In this document: in pieces, positions 1 through 7,995 of the stretch
Numbering within the stretch: position 1 is the stretch's first letter
How the letters are laid out: each line of letters opens with the position of its first letter
Notes under the pieces: model-generated
Told to the model about the DNA's origin: nothing
Database searches by the model: none
What the model saw: the letters and a program-made list of their open reading frames with translations, nothing else
Origin: Kribbella kalugense
GTDB lineage: Bacteria; Actinomycetota; Actinomycetes; Propionibacteriales; Kribbellaceae
NCBI RefSeq assembly: GCF_004365875.1
Contig: NZ_SODF01000001.1
Location: forward strand, 744,001-808,000
Reading direction: 5' to 3'
Length of the DNA: 64,000 nt
Position numbers and translations under genes: made by a program

Positions 1-1
1 G

Positions 2-181
2 ATCAAGCTCGTGAAGATCAACGCCGACAACGCACCGGACATCTCCCGCCGGTTCGATGTCCGCTCCATCCCCACCCTGATCGTCTTCCGCGCCGGCCGC
101 CCCATCAGCACCCAGATCGGCGCCGCCCCCGCCGCCAAACTACGCCCCTGGCTAGAGAACGCCCTGAAAAAGAAGGCCTGA
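2..181 (+). CDS. Thioredoxin, C-terminal part (cut by window start)
   Basis: Reading frame open from base 2 to TGA at 179-181, giving the last 59 residues of a thioredoxin fold. The segment FDVRSIPTLIVFRAG carries the cis-proline SIPT loop that packs against the active-site cysteines, followed by the final strand and the C-terminal helix (LRPWLENAL). The CxxC active site lies upstream of the window and cannot be checked, so whether it is an active disulfide reductase or a variant is unknown. It is followed 24 bases later by the BON protein on the same strand, so the two may be co-transcribed. Confidence 0.8.
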   Translation: MKLVKINADNAPDISRRFDVRSIPTLIVFRAGRPISTQIGAAPAAKLRPWLENALKKKA

Positions 182-205
182 AGGTACTGATCCCGGAGGT
201 TGATG

Positions 206-637
206 ATGAGTGATGGACAGTTGCAGGGGGAAGTGAATACGGCGATCTTCTTTGATCCGTCGGTGGACAGCGTGGCGATTGTGGCTGAGGTTGACGGGGG
301 TGCCGTGACGCTGCGGGGGACGGTGGGCAGCGTGCGGGAGAAGGAGCAGGCGGAGCAGGATGTACTGCGGGTTGACGGGGTGACCGGCGTACACAACGAG
401 CTCGTGGTCACCGCGCTGGACGCGGCGACCAGGGATGATGCCGATCTGCGCGGCGCCGTCCTCCAGGCGCTGGGCCTGGAGGACGGCGTACCGGAGTCCA
501 TCGACGCGGACGTCAAGGACAGTTGGGTCACGTTGAGCGGCACCGCGACGCACGAACAATGCGACAAGGCCGAAGCCGTGGTGACCCGGATGGAGTCGGT
601 CAAAGGCGTAACAAACGACGTACAGGTCGTCGCCTAG
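206..637 (+). CDS. BON-domain protein (two BON repeats)
   Basis: A 143-residue protein made of two BON modules, about residues 8-70 and 76-143. Each shows the family pattern: a short helix, then a strand with V-LxG and a closing strand (GAVTLRGTVGS, VTGVHNELVV; SWVTLSGTAT, VKGVTNDVQVV). BON domains bind membranes or hydrophobic ligands and are common in stress-related proteins. There is no signal peptide, so a cytoplasmic location is expected. TTG 200, ATG 203 and ATG 206 are possible starts; GGAGG at 195-199 sits 6 nt from ATG 206, which is preferred. The precise role is unknown. Confidence 0.8.
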   Translation: MSDGQLQGEVNTAIFFDPSVDSVAIVAEVDGGAVTLRGTVGSVREKEQAEQDVLRVDGVTGVHNELVVTALDAATRDDADLRGAVLQALGLEDGVPESIDADVKDSWVTLSGTATHEQCDKAEAVVTRMESVKGVTNDVQVVA

Positions 638-653
638 ATCTAGGTGCCTAGGA

Positions 654-1595
654 CTAGCCGCCGTTGAGGGGGTCGGACTGGGGGGCGATGCGGAAGTACT
701 GCGGGTCTGAGAAGGTCAGCGGGACCTTGCCCAGGCTCTTGATGACCGTGCTGGCACCGTTGGCGTGACCAACGGCGTACAGGTAACCGGACTTGGTGTC
801 CCGGTCGATGCCGAGCAGGAGCGTGCCGTTCGCGCCGCACTTGGTCGCGATCAGCTGCTCGAAGCCCTGCCAGGTCGCGGTGCGAACCGGCCGGCTGCTC
901 GGTACGGCGTTGTACTTCGTCGGCCAGGTCACTGTCACCAGTGCGCCGGACCGGGTGTTGGCGATGAAGGTTTCAGCGGTGTCGGTGCGGCCGATCAACG
1001 TCATCGACTTCACCGTGGTGAGGCCGCCGACCCCACCGGTCGCGCGCCAGCTGGTGCCTTCGGCGACCCACCGGTTGGTGACGCCGTCGGTCCGCTGGCC
1101 GTAGAGCGTGGTCCGGGCCGGGGTCCCCGAGTCCGCCGACCGATGGATGGACTCCTCGATCCAGCGGTAGTTCCCCCAGCCGCCGCCGACGCGGAGGTTG
1201 TTGTGCGGGTAGTGCGGGTCGATCTGGCTTTCACCGTCGACGACGAACGAGCTCGTGTACAGCGCGCCGCCCATGATGGTCAGCCCAGACCTCGACTCCT
1301 CGCCGGCGCCCAGCCCCCGGCCGACGAAGGTGCTGATGTGCTGGACCTGGTTCGCCGGGAACACCCCGGCGGTGCCCCGGACACCGCCGACGGTGATCGG
1401 TGCCGTGGCGTTGAGCATCCGGCTGGTGAAGGCGCCGGTAGCGGTCACCGAGCCCAACCGGAGCGCGCAGGCCGCGGTGGTCGCCGACGTGCCGCTCTGT
1501 GCGGACGGCTTGGCCTGTGCCGACGGCCCCATGGCCGCGCCGAGCGCCAGCGCGAGTACCCCAGCCGAAGCCAGACTTGCGGTCTTGCGAAACAT
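654..1595 (-). CDS. Secreted protein of unknown function
   Basis: 313 residues beginning with a clear Sec signal peptide: basic MFRK, a hydrophobic stretch of about 18 residues, and an Ala-x-Ala site near SAQA (about residue 28). The mature part is rich in Gly, Thr and Trp, with recurring strand-like segments around xTLIGRT and TVTWPTKY that recall a beta-propeller or tachylectin-like sheet protein, but I do not recognise the family. It contains two cysteines in the mature part that could pair. A GAGGGGAGGA Shine-Dalgarno precedes the ATG. It is convergent with the BON gene and stands alone. Confidence 0.7.
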   Translation of the reverse strand: MFRKTASLASAGVLALALGAAMGPSAQAKPSAQSGTSATTAACALRLGSVTATGAFTSRMLNATAPITVGGVRGTAGVFPANQVQHISTFVGRGLGAGEESRSGLTIMGGALYTSSFVVDGESQIDPHYPHNNLRVGGGWGNYRWIEESIHRSADSGTPARTTLYGQRTDGVTNRWVAEGTSWRATGGVGGLTTVKSMTLIGRTDTAETFIANTRSGALVTVTWPTKYNAVPSSRPVRTATWQGFEQLIATKCGANGTLLLGIDRDTKSGYLYAVGHANGASTVIKSLGKVPLTFSDPQYFRIAPQSDPLNGG

Positions 1596-1695
1596 CTGGA
1601 TCGTCCTCCCCTCAGCGGAGGCGTCCTCGCCTCCGTCGTACCGGGTTGGAATCCGGCCACCGCCGAAAAGTTCACAGGAAAATCTCAGCGCGGAG

Positions 1696-2490
1696 CTAGC
1701 GGAGGCTGGCGAAGATGTCGTCGAGTGGAGCGCTGGGGGTTCGGCCGTGTTCGACGTACCACTCGCGGCCGAGCATCAGCCGGAACAACGAGGGTGGCAG
1801 CTTGAGCAGCAGCGCCAACGTGCGCGCTCCGTCGTCCGAGCTCGCCTGGCTGGCATGGGCCTCGAACGACCGGCGCTTCTCCGCCATGTACTGACGTACG
1901 TCGACCCGGTGCGTGATCGCCGTACCGGGGGAGTAGGCGTGGTTGTAGTCGGCCGCTGAGACGTTCGGGAGTACGCCGGGAATCGCCTCGACGACCCGGA
2001 TCAGCCGGCGGATCAGCCGCCGGTCGATGGTTGCTTCGAGCACCAACGGCGTACCGGCCTCGGCGGCGGCGTACGTCCCGACCGTATGCACCCGCCTATG
2101 ATCCGGATGCCCGTATCCGCCGGCCGGATCGTAGATCGTCAGCGCGTCGGCCTGCTCATCGCGCAGCAGCTCGATCAGAGGTGCGGCGGCCTCCTCGACC
2201 GGGAGCGTACTGAACCCATCGAGGGCTGCGGGCCAGCCCGAGTCCTTGAACCCGAACCGCACCACCCGCGCACAGCCGAGTGCCGCCGCCGACCGATCCA
2301 GCTCACTCCGCCGGTACGCCGCCAACCGGCCGGCGCTCCCGTACGACGAAGCCGCCGCACCGGCCTCGCCATCGGTGGCGACCGCGAGCACGACGCGATG
2401 CCCTTCCGCGGCGAGTCGCGCCAACGTGCCACCCATCAGGAGTGCCTCGTCGTCCGGGTGCGCGTGGAAGGCCACCAGCGTGAAGGCCAT
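1696..2490 (-). CDS. PIG-L family N-acetylglucosamine-type deacetylase
   Basis: 264 residues with the two hallmarks of the PIG-L/LmbE zinc deacetylases: HPDDE at residues 11-15, which supplies zinc ligands and the catalytic Asp, and GHPDHRRVH further on, which supplies the third ligand. Members include MshB (mycothiol synthesis) and sugar-lipid deacetylases. The start at 2490 puts HPDDE at the usual distance from the N-terminus; a longer in-frame start would overlap the divergent gene's leader. It is divergent from a flippase-like protein and a glycosyltransferase across 82 bp, which hints at glycolipid or secondary-metabolite glycoside modification rather than mycothiol itself. The substrate cannot be told. 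Confidence 0.82.
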   Translation of the reverse strand: MAFTLVAFHAHPDDEALLMGGTLARLAAEGHRVVLAVATDGEAGAAASSYGSAGRLAAYRRSELDRSAAALGCARVVRFGFKDSGWPAALDGFSTLPVEEAAAPLIELLRDEQADALTIYDPAGGYGHPDHRRVHTVGTYAAAEAGTPLVLEATIDRRLIRRLIRVVEAIPGVLPNVSAADYNHAYSPGTAITHRVDVRQYMAEKRRSFEAHASQASSDDGARTLALLLKLPPSLFRLMLGREWYVEHGRTPSAPLDDIFASLR

Positions 2491-2572
2491 GATGTGAGCA
2501 TTGCACGCCGCTCGCCGTCGGACCAGTTGCACTCAGCACCCTCTCAGCCCCAGGAATCCAGGCTGGGTGGCG

Positions 2573-3595
2573 ATGAGCGAACACGAACGGCACGCAGGAT
2601 GGCGAAGGCGACTGGTGACCTCCGTCGTGAGCGGCCTGGTGACTGCAGCGTTGGTGGTGTTCCTGCCGCGAGCGGTCGGTGCCACCTGGAGTCAGGTCGG
2701 TGTCGTGCTCGGTGGAGTGTCGATCGGGGCGTTGGCTGTGCTCGCGGTGGTCTGGATCGCCGGGCTGTGGGCGCACTCGTTCGTGTTGGCCGCATCCTTA
2801 CCAGGGTTGACGAAACGGCGCGGCCTGACGCTGAGCCTGACTGGCAGTGCGGTGGCGAACGTTCTCCCGCTCGGCGGAGCCGCGGGTACGGCGCTGAACT
2901 TCACCATGGTCCGCCGGTGGGGGTTCAGCGCGCGGGCCTTTGGTGGGTTCCTTGCGGTCACGACCTTGCTGAATGTCGTCTCGAAGCTTGGCGTGATCGC
3001 GGTGGCGCTCGGTCTGATACCGATCCTGCACAGCGCGTCGGCGTTCGGTCCGGCGAGTCTGCTCTTCGCGCCGGTCCTGGTCGCGGTGGTGGCCGGCGCA
3101 TGGGTTCTCGTGGACGAACGTGCGGCCGTGATGATCGGCGGCGTACTGGACAAGGTGTTCCGCCGGTCGCGGCTGAAGGAGCGGCTGCCGAGGTTTCGAC
3201 GGTCGACGCTGCAGCTGATGCGGACCGGTTGGCGCCGGATGGCGGCCGGGATGGTCGCGTACCTCGCGCTTCAGCTCGCGTTGCTGTGGCTGTGCTTCCA
3301 CGTTCTGCACGTCCCGCTCGGTCTTCCGATCCTCTTCACTGCTCTGGCAGTAGAGCGTCTGCTGACGCTGGTGCCGATCACACCGGGTAGTGCAGGTGTC
3401 GTCGAGGTCGGGACGACTGCGGCTCTGGTCGCCCTCGGCGGTGATCCGGCGGGCGTCGCAGCTGGTCTGCTGTTGTTCCGCGGATTCACGTACCTGATGG
3501 AGATCCCGGTCGGCGGCGTGCTGCTCGCCGTCTGGTCGTGGCTGCAGCACCGGACCAAAACCGAGGCGCGACAGCTGGAGGCTGTGGCGGGATGA
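2573..3595 (+). CDS. Lysylphosphatidylglycerol synthetase-type flippase domain protein (LPG_synthase_TM / UPF0104)
   Basis: 340-residue polytopic membrane protein with about 7-8 hydrophobic segments and the UPF0104 core pattern NVLPLGGAAGTALNFTMVRRWG and, near the C-terminus, the LTLVPITPGSAGVVEVGTTAALVALGG motif. The family includes the membrane half of MprF and many proteins next to glycosyltransferases, where they are thought to flip or polymerise lipid-linked products. The start at 2573 (MSEHERH) precedes the first hydrophobic segment; the upstream in-frame region is Arg/His-rich noise. It overlaps the following GT4 gene by 4 bp (ATGA), so the two are translationally coupled and probably act on one lipid-linked glycan. 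Confidence 0.8.
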   Translation: MSEHERHAGWRRRLVTSVVSGLVTAALVVFLPRAVGATWSQVGVVLGGVSIGALAVLAVVWIAGLWAHSFVLAASLPGLTKRRGLTLSLTGSAVANVLPLGGAAGTALNFTMVRRWGFSARAFGGFLAVTTLLNVVSKLGVIAVALGLIPILHSASAFGPASLLFAPVLVAVVAGAWVLVDERAAVMIGGVLDKVFRRSRLKERLPRFRRSTLQLMRTGWRRMAAGMVAYLALQLALLWLCFHVLHVPLGLPILFTALAVERLLTLVPITPGSAGVVEVGTTAALVALGGDPAGVAAGLLLFRGFTYLMEIPVGGVLLAVWSWLQHRTKTEARQLEAVAG

Positions 3596-4764
3596 GGATC
3601 GCGCTCGTCAGTGACTGCTATCTCCCGCGGCTCGGTGGCATTGAGTTGCAGGTGCACGACCTCGCCGTACAACTGATCCGCGCCGGCCACGACGTGACGG
3701 TCTTCACGGTCACCGACGGACCATCGGCCGACATACCCGTTGTCAGGCTTCCTGCGATCGCCGGCGTACCGCTGGCTGGGGCCATCGACCGTCTGCGCGT
3801 CGAGCTGGAGTCCTTCGACGTCGTCCATGCTCACTCGTCCTTGCTATCGCCATTGGCCTGGCATGCGGCACGCCTGGCTCGGGCCGCCGTCATCACCGTG
3901 CACTCGTTGCCAGGGCCAACGATGCCGTGGCCGATCGCACAGATCGACCGGTACGCCGGCAACGTCGGATGGACCGCGGTCAGCGAGGCGGTCGCCAACG
4001 TGGTCCGGCGAGCGCTGCCTGGCCGGACGGTCGACGTACTGCACAACGGCGTCGACCCGAGGGCGTGGCGACCGGTCGGACGCGCCGATCATCCGCTGAC
4101 GATTGTGAGCACGATGCGACTCAGCCGGCGGAAGCGGCCGATCGCACTGCTGCACACGCTCGCGATGATCCGCGATCTCGTGCCGGCGGACGTCTGCCTG
4201 CGAGCGGTGATTGTCGGCGCGGGCCCTCGGGAACGCGCGGTCGAGGCTCGGCGCCGCGCGCTTGCGCCCTGGGTCGAGCTGCCCGGTCGGCTGAGCCGGT
4301 ATGAGATTCAACAGCTCTACGCGTCGGCTGATTTGTATCTCGCGCCGGCCGAGTTGGAGTCGTTCGGCGTTGCGGCTCTCGAGGCCCGGTGTGCCGGTTT
4401 GCCGGTGGTGGCGATGGCGTCCGGCGGCGTCGGTGAGTTCGTCCGGCCCGGTATCGAGGGCTACTTGGTTGAGAGCGATACCGAAATGGCCCGGACGGTG
4501 GCGGAGCTGTTGTCCGACACCGACGTACTGACCCGAATCCAGCAACACAACCGGCTGACGGATCCGCTAATGACGTGGGATCACGTGATCGCTCGGCATC
4601 TTGTGACATATGCGACTCGGATTGCGTTCGCTGATGGTTCAACGGGGCGTGTGAAAGACGCCGTGCGGACCGGGTACCTGATAGACACGGGACCTGGCGC
4701 CGGCGGCAGACAGGGAAACAGCTTCGATGGTGATGGCATGGCGGTTCGGCGCCGTTGGCGTTGA
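3592..4764 (+). CDS. GT4-family glycosyltransferase
   Basis: 390 residues with the two Rossmann-like halves of a GT-B glycosyltransferase. The N-terminus MRIALVSDCYLPRLGGIELQ is the typical GT4 start with the PRLGGIE loop; the C-terminal half has PAELESFGVAALEARCAGLPVVA, the E-x7-E nucleotide-sugar binding motif, and ASGGVGEFV. It probably transfers a hexose or mannose residue from a nucleotide sugar to a lipid acceptor at the inner membrane. The start codon sits inside the stop of the flippase-like gene. The last about 35 residues (SFDGDGMAVRRRWR) run into the next gene in another frame, so the natural C-terminus may be an extension. Confidence 0.87.
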   Translation: MRIALVSDCYLPRLGGIELQVHDLAVQLIRAGHDVTVFTVTDGPSADIPVVRLPAIAGVPLAGAIDRLRVELESFDVVHAHSSLLSPLAWHAARLARAAVITVHSLPGPTMPWPIAQIDRYAGNVGWTAVSEAVANVVRRALPGRTVDVLHNGVDPRAWRPVGRADHPLTIVSTMRLSRRKRPIALLHTLAMIRDLVPADVCLRAVIVGAGPRERAVEARRRALAPWVELPGRLSRYEIQQLYASADLYLAPAELESFGVAALEARCAGLPVVAMASGGVGEFVRPGIEGYLVESDTEMARTVAELLSDTDVLTRIQQHNRLTDPLMTWDHVIARHLVTYATRIAFADGSTGRVKDAVRTGYLIDTGPGAGGRQGNSFDGDGMAVRRRWR

Positions 4765-5194
4765 TGCCGTCATGGCGGTGATCCAGGACCCGGCGACGTT
4801 CGCGGACTGGATGATCGCCGTACCGTCCGAGCTCCGTCCCGGGCCGAACTGGCCGGAGACCGGCAGCTTCGTCGAACGCGACACCGGCCGGGAGTTGCGC
4901 GGCCGCCACATGCACAACCGGCACCTGATCGTCGCGATTGTCGAGAGGTGGCGACCCGATCACGAACTGGTCGTCCGTTTGCGAAGCGGCCTCGGCGGTT
5001 GGGTGCAGGTGGCAATCAAAGTGCAGTCGCGGCCGGGTGGCGCGTTGATCGAGGTCAGATCCGAACCGCTGACCGCCACCGCCCGCCTCCGCTACGCCGG
5101 CGCAGCCCGCACCCGAGCCGAAGAACGCTGCGCCCAAGTAGCCGAACGCCTCATCGAACTAGCAACCCCAGAACCCCAACCCGACTGGCCGTAG
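4727..5194 (+). CDS. SRPBCC/START-like small protein
   Basis: 155 residues with a START-like (polyketide cyclase/dehydrase) layout: an N-terminal strand and helix (VDAVMAVIQDPATFADWM), a series of strands through the middle, and a long C-terminal helix (RAEERCAQVAERLIELA). This fold binds hydrophobic ligands; no ligand can be inferred. The gene overlaps the glycosyltransferase by 38 bp. ATG 4727 lies 9 nt from AGGGAA, ATG 4733 is an alternative. The TAG stop is the first three bases of a sequence resembling the terminal repeat of the MITE-like element at 39949, so the original C-terminus may have been altered. Confidence 0.65.
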   Translation: MVMAWRFGAVGVDAVMAVIQDPATFADWMIAVPSELRPGPNWPETGSFVERDTGRELRGRHMHNRHLIVAIVERWRPDHELVVRLRSGLGGWVQVAIKVQSRPGGALIEVRSEPLTATARLRYAGAARTRAEERCAQVAERLIELATPEPQPDWP

Positions 5195-5219
5195 TGCTGC
5201 ATCAAGAAACGTTCGGGTC
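5192..5219. repeat. Solo copy related to the terminal inverted repeat of the 39949-40318 element
   Basis: The stretch beginning TAGTGCTGCATCAAG matches the left end of the MITE-like element (TAGTGCCTCGGCAAG) at 22 of 28 positions, including AACGTTC and GGTC downstream. No matching opposite end was found in the following 260 bp, so this is at best a relic. It begins exactly at the TAG stop of the preceding gene. Confidence 0.4.
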
Positions 5220-5263
5220 GTCGGACGCTTCCCCGCACAGCCCGAGGTGAGCTGGATCGTTTG

Positions 5264-5340
5264 AGGGGTTGACCCCTGGGATTGCCGGTTGTCCCGTCTG
5301 CATGCAGGGTGTCAACCGACCATCTCGGGGGTTGACCCCT
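5264..5340. repeat. Two near-identical GGGGTTGACCCC palindromes 63 bp apart
   Basis: AGGGGTTGACCCCT (5264-5277) is a perfect palindrome with arms AGGGGT/ACCCCT, and GGGGGTTGACCCCT (5327-5340) repeats it with one base changed; TGTCAACCGACC between them carries the same core inverted. The 263-bp space 5195-5457 otherwise holds no gene. The pair could be a regulator site or a remnant of a repeat family. Confidence 0.5.
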
Positions 5341-5410
5341 GAGACGGACCGCGCGGTTGCGCGTACTGCGGCTTGTCGGCGGTTGTTGGTTGTGGGGGCG
5401 TTTCACGCCT

Positions 5411-5442
5411 GAGGCGGTCGTGGGTAGGCCCACGACCGCCTC
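5411..5442 (-). terminator. Strong hairpin terminator candidate
   Basis: A perfect 14-bp stem (GAGGCGGTCGTGGG with its complement) closed by a 4-nt loop TAGG. It lies 16 bp beyond the stop of the minus-strand antitoxin-like gene and is followed on that strand by no clear T tract, as is common in high-GC Actinobacteria. It could also act for the plus-strand gene ending at 5194. Confidence 0.7.
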
Positions 5443-5457
5443 GGTTTCGGCGTTGGA

Positions 5458-5694
5458 TCAGCCCTGGTTGTCAGGGATGTCGTCGTTCTGGCCGTCCAGG
5501 TTGTCGAGCTGGCTCTTGGCCTGGTCGACGCCCTGGTCGATCTTGTCGCCGTACTTGCCGCCGGTCTTCTCGTCGACGAAGTCGCCGGCCTTGTCCAGGC
5601 CTTCGCCGACCTTGTCGCCGTGACCGTCGACGAGGTCCGAAGCCTTGTCCTTCAGGCTTTCAGCCGCGTCCTTGAGGTTGTCGAATACGCCCAT
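5458..5694 (-). CDS. MT0933-like antitoxin-family small protein
   Basis: 78 residues, highly charged and alanine-poor, with the characteristic core KVGEGLDKAGDFVDEKTGGKYGDKIDQGVDQAK (residues 28-60 approximately) of the Mycobacterium MT0933/Rv0909 antitoxin-like family. Those proteins are annotated as antitoxins by association, though many copies have no toxin. No toxin gene is adjacent here; the neighbour upstream on the same strand is a disordered Ser/Gly/Asp-rich protein. It probably forms an extended amphipathic helix. A stress role downstream of the nearby ECF sigma factor is possible but not shown. Confidence 0.75.
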   Translation of the reverse strand: MGVFDNLKDAAESLKDKASDLVDGHGDKVGEGLDKAGDFVDEKTGGKYGDKIDQGVDQAKSQLDNLDGQNDDIPDNQG

Positions 5695-5709
5695 GATCCA
5701 GATCCCCGT

Positions 5710-6189
5710 TCAGTTCCCGTAGGAGTTGTTGTTGTCGTCGCTCGACTGGTAGCCGCCGCCGGACTGGCTGTCGCCGCCGTAGCCGCCGCCGCTGGAGTCG
5801 CTACCCGAGTCGTTGCCCGAGTCATCGCCGGAGCCGTAGCTGCTGCCGCCGTCGTTCGAGTCGTTGCCGGAGTCGTTGCCGTAGCTGCTGCCCGACTCTT
5901 CACGCTGACCGTAGTCGCTGCCGGAGTTGCTGTCGGACTCGTTGCCAGAGCGGTCCGAATCGCCGCCCTGGTTGCCGTACGAGTTCTCGCCGCCGGATTC
6001 CCCTCCGCTGGAATCCGAGCCGAAATCGTTGCCCCGGTCATCAGAGTTGCCAGAGTCACCAGAGTCGCCGGAACCGTAGTTGTCCGAGCCGGACTCGCGC
6101 CCCGACTGCTGGCCGTACTGGCTGTCGTTCCGCTCGTCGTCGTTACCGCCGGAACGGTCGGACGAGCCTTCGTCGTAAGGATTCGACAT
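5710..6189 (-). CDS. Low-complexity Ser/Gly/Asp/Asn-rich disordered protein
   Basis: 159 residues beginning MSNPYDEGSSDR; nearly the whole chain is Ser, Gly, Asp, Asn, Glu, Gln and Tyr with almost no hydrophobic residues, in loose repeats of the form SGSDSSGG, GNDSGNDS and SSYGND. It has no signal peptide or transmembrane segment and is predicted to be disordered and very acidic. The start at 6189 follows a GGGGAG ribosome site; an upstream GTG/ATG start adds an unlikely leader. It lies between an ECF sigma factor and an antitoxin-like gene, all on the minus strand. Possible roles as a hydrophilin or condensate-forming protein are speculation. Confidence 0.7.
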   Translation of the reverse strand: MSNPYDEGSSDRSGGNDDERNDSQYGQQSGRESGSDNYGSGDSGDSGNSDDRGNDFGSDSSGGESGGENSYGNQGGDSDRSGNESDSNSGSDYGQREESGSSYGNDSGNDSNDGGSSYGSGDDSGNDSGSDSSGGGYGGDSQSGGGYQSSDDNNNSYGN

Positions 6190-6327
6190 GCGATATCTCC
6201 CCGTGAGATATGGGTGGAACGGCCGCATCGCGACCGTGAGCCGGATGGCACCCGCCCTTTCCTACCCGAACGTAGGAGTCGGCGCAAGCACTCCGATCCC
6301 GTGTTGTGCCGCCGTTCACCAACGGGC

Positions 6328-6900
6328 TCAGAGATCCTTGATCAGACGGCGCAGGCGATTGGTGGCGCGGAACTGCAGTTGCTTGATCGCGCCGTCGGTC
6401 CGGTCCATCGCAGCGGCCGTCTCGTTGATCGACAGGCCGGTGAAGAACCGCAGTACCAGGCATTCGCGCTGGTCGTCGGGCAGGTGTGTCAGCGCGTCGC
6501 GGACCGAGGCCGTGCTCATCGACGCGAGCGCGGACTGCTCCGGCCCCATCGACTCGTCGACCTGTGGATCGACCTCGTCGGTGACGACCGCCAGCCGGCT
6601 CCAGCCCGAGCGGTGGTGGTCGATGACCACGTTCCGGGCGATGGTGATGAGCCAGGCCGCGAAGTTCAGGTGTGCCCGCGGCCGGCGGGCGATCGCGCGG
6701 AACGCTCGCAGGAACGTTTCGCTGGTCAGATCCTCGGCCGCGCTGCGGGACGAGGTCTTGCTGTAGGTGTACCGGTAGATCGACGGCAGGTACCGATCGT
6801 AGAGCCGCCCGAAAGCGGCACCGTCACCCGCTTGGGCGAGCCGGATCAGTTCGTCCTCGTCATCAACATCGTTGGCAACAGTGGCAAGTGTCGTGGACAT
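6328..6900 (-). CDS. ECF-type RNA polymerase sigma factor
   Basis: 190 residues with sigma-70 regions 2 and 4. Region 2 spans roughly residues 28-95 (AFGRLYDRYLPSIYRYTYSKTSSRSAAEDLTSETFLRAFRAI then WLITIARNVVIDHHR), region 4 roughly 125-185 (LPDDQRECLVLRFFTGLSINETAAAMDRTDGAIKQLQFRATNRLRRLI). It would redirect RNA polymerase to a specific promoter set. No anti-sigma factor gene is adjacent, so control may be by phosphorylation, transcription or an unlinked partner. The start at 6900 (MSTTLATV) gives the usual short N-terminus. The next genes on the strand, a disordered protein and an antitoxin-like protein, may belong to its regulon. Confidence 0.88.
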   Translation of the reverse strand: MSTTLATVANDVDDEDELIRLAQAGDGAAFGRLYDRYLPSIYRYTYSKTSSRSAAEDLTSETFLRAFRAIARRPRAHLNFAAWLITIARNVVIDHHRSGWSRLAVVTDEVDPQVDESMGPEQSALASMSTASVRDALTHLPDDQRECLVLRFFTGLSINETAAAMDRTDGAIKQLQFRATNRLRRLIKDL

Positions 6901-7146
6901 GTGAGAGTCACACACCGCCACTAAAACTTCGTGCGTCATCGTCGATGGTCATGCGCTTCCCAAGCCCCGTTCTCAGTCAGCTATGCGGTGAACATCACGA
7001 AAAGGTTACCGAAAGTCGCGCACCGTGTCACTCCCCTTCCGCTGCGTTGTGGAAAACACTGCGAGGTTCGTTGACAGGTTGGTGCTGACCCCGCTCCGGG
7101 CAGACCATCGAAGGACGAGTGACTTCCCGCGTGACCAGAGAAAAGG

Positions 7147-7387
7147 ATGGCGATCGAACCGCGCTCTGTCCTGGTGCCCGACCTGTCGATGCTGTCGGTC
7201 ACCCTGCAGGCGTTGCTCGGCGACGGCAAGGGGATCCCGAAGCCGCTGCGGCTCAGGTTGCTCTCAGTTATGCACACTCCGGCGGGGCTCGAGTCGGCCG
7301 GTCTGGTCGAGCGCATCCGGCAGGGGCAAGAGCATCCTGGTCCGCCGCACCAGCCGCGGCGCGGGACTGGTGGAGCTGTTCAGCTGA
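7147..7387 (+). pseudogene. Small gene interrupted by a frameshift (function not recognised)
   Basis: ATG 7147 follows an AGAAAAGG ribosome site and opens a frame with good GC3 codons for about 59 residues (MAIEPRSVLVPDLSML...). At the GGGG run at 7323-7326 the coding signal jumps by +1 into a frame that reads GKSILVRRTSRGAGLVELFS and stops with TGA at 7385-7387. One extra G at the run would explain it. Read without the shift the ORF continues into the next gene, which is implausible. The product would be about 79 residues; I do not recognise it. A sequencing error is the other explanation. Confidence 0.4.
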
Positions 7388-7483
7388 GACCGTTGCCCAA
7401 AGCAACTTTCCGGCGAAGTGTGACGCTTCCGACAACGGCAGGCAGGAAGCTGCAGCGGCAGCGACCGGACCTCGTGGTCGGTG

Positions 7484-7496
7484 CAGTATTGGCCCA
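7484..7496 (+). promoter_or_regulatory. Leaderless promoter -10 box for the DUF2505 gene
   Basis: CAGTAT at 7484-7489 fits the actinobacterial -10 pattern (A at position 2, T at position 6) and ends 6 nt before ATG 7496. No Shine-Dalgarno is present, so transcription probably starts at or next to the ATG. Confidence 0.4.
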
Positions 7497-7993
7497 TGCG
7501 TCTGTCTCTCGCCACGTCGTACGACGCCTCTCCGGAGGAAGTGTTCGCGATGATCACCGACATCACGTTCCAGGAACAGGTGTTCGAGCGGCTGCAAGTG
7601 CCGTCGTACGACGTGATGGTGGGCGGCGACGGCGATGATCTGGCCGTGCAGTTCCACTGGCAGACGAGGGCTTCCGACGTACCGGTCGTGGCTCGCCGGT
7701 TCGTCGGGCACACGTTGGAGCTGGCGCAGTACAAGGTTTGGCACCGTGCCGATGTCAACGGCGCGCGGGAGGCCGATGTCGACGGTGAGGTGACCGGGGT
7801 GCCGGTGAAGGTGACCGGCACGACGCGCATCGTGCCGGCCGGTCGTCGTACGACACAGGCGTTCGAGCTGCACATCACGGCGTCGGTGCCGGTGGTGGGC
7901 AAGGGCCTCGAACAGGTTGTCGCCGACGCGGTCCGGGTGCGGCTGGAGAAGAAGTTCGAGGTCGCCTGGTCGTGGTTGTCGGGCTCGCTCTGA
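7496..7993 (+). CDS. DUF2505 (SRPBCC superfamily) protein
   Basis: 165 residues matching the DUF2505 layout: MRLSLATSYDASPEEVFAMITDITFQEQVFERL at the N-terminus, central strands ending in KVTGTTRIVPAG, and a C-terminal helix RVRLEKKFEVAWSWL. This is a START-like ligand pocket found widely in Actinobacteria, with no defined function. The gene ends 2 bp before the stop of the convergent acyl-CoA dehydrogenase. Nothing in the sequence ties it to the adjoining PHA cluster apart from position. Confidence 0.75.
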   Translation: MRLSLATSYDASPEEVFAMITDITFQEQVFERLQVPSYDVMVGGDGDDLAVQFHWQTRASDVPVVARRFVGHTLELAQYKVWHRADVNGAREADVDGEVTGVPVKVTGTTRIVPAGRRTTQAFELHITASVPVVGKGLEQVVADAVRVRLEKKFEVAWSWLSGSL

Positions 7994-7995
7994 AC

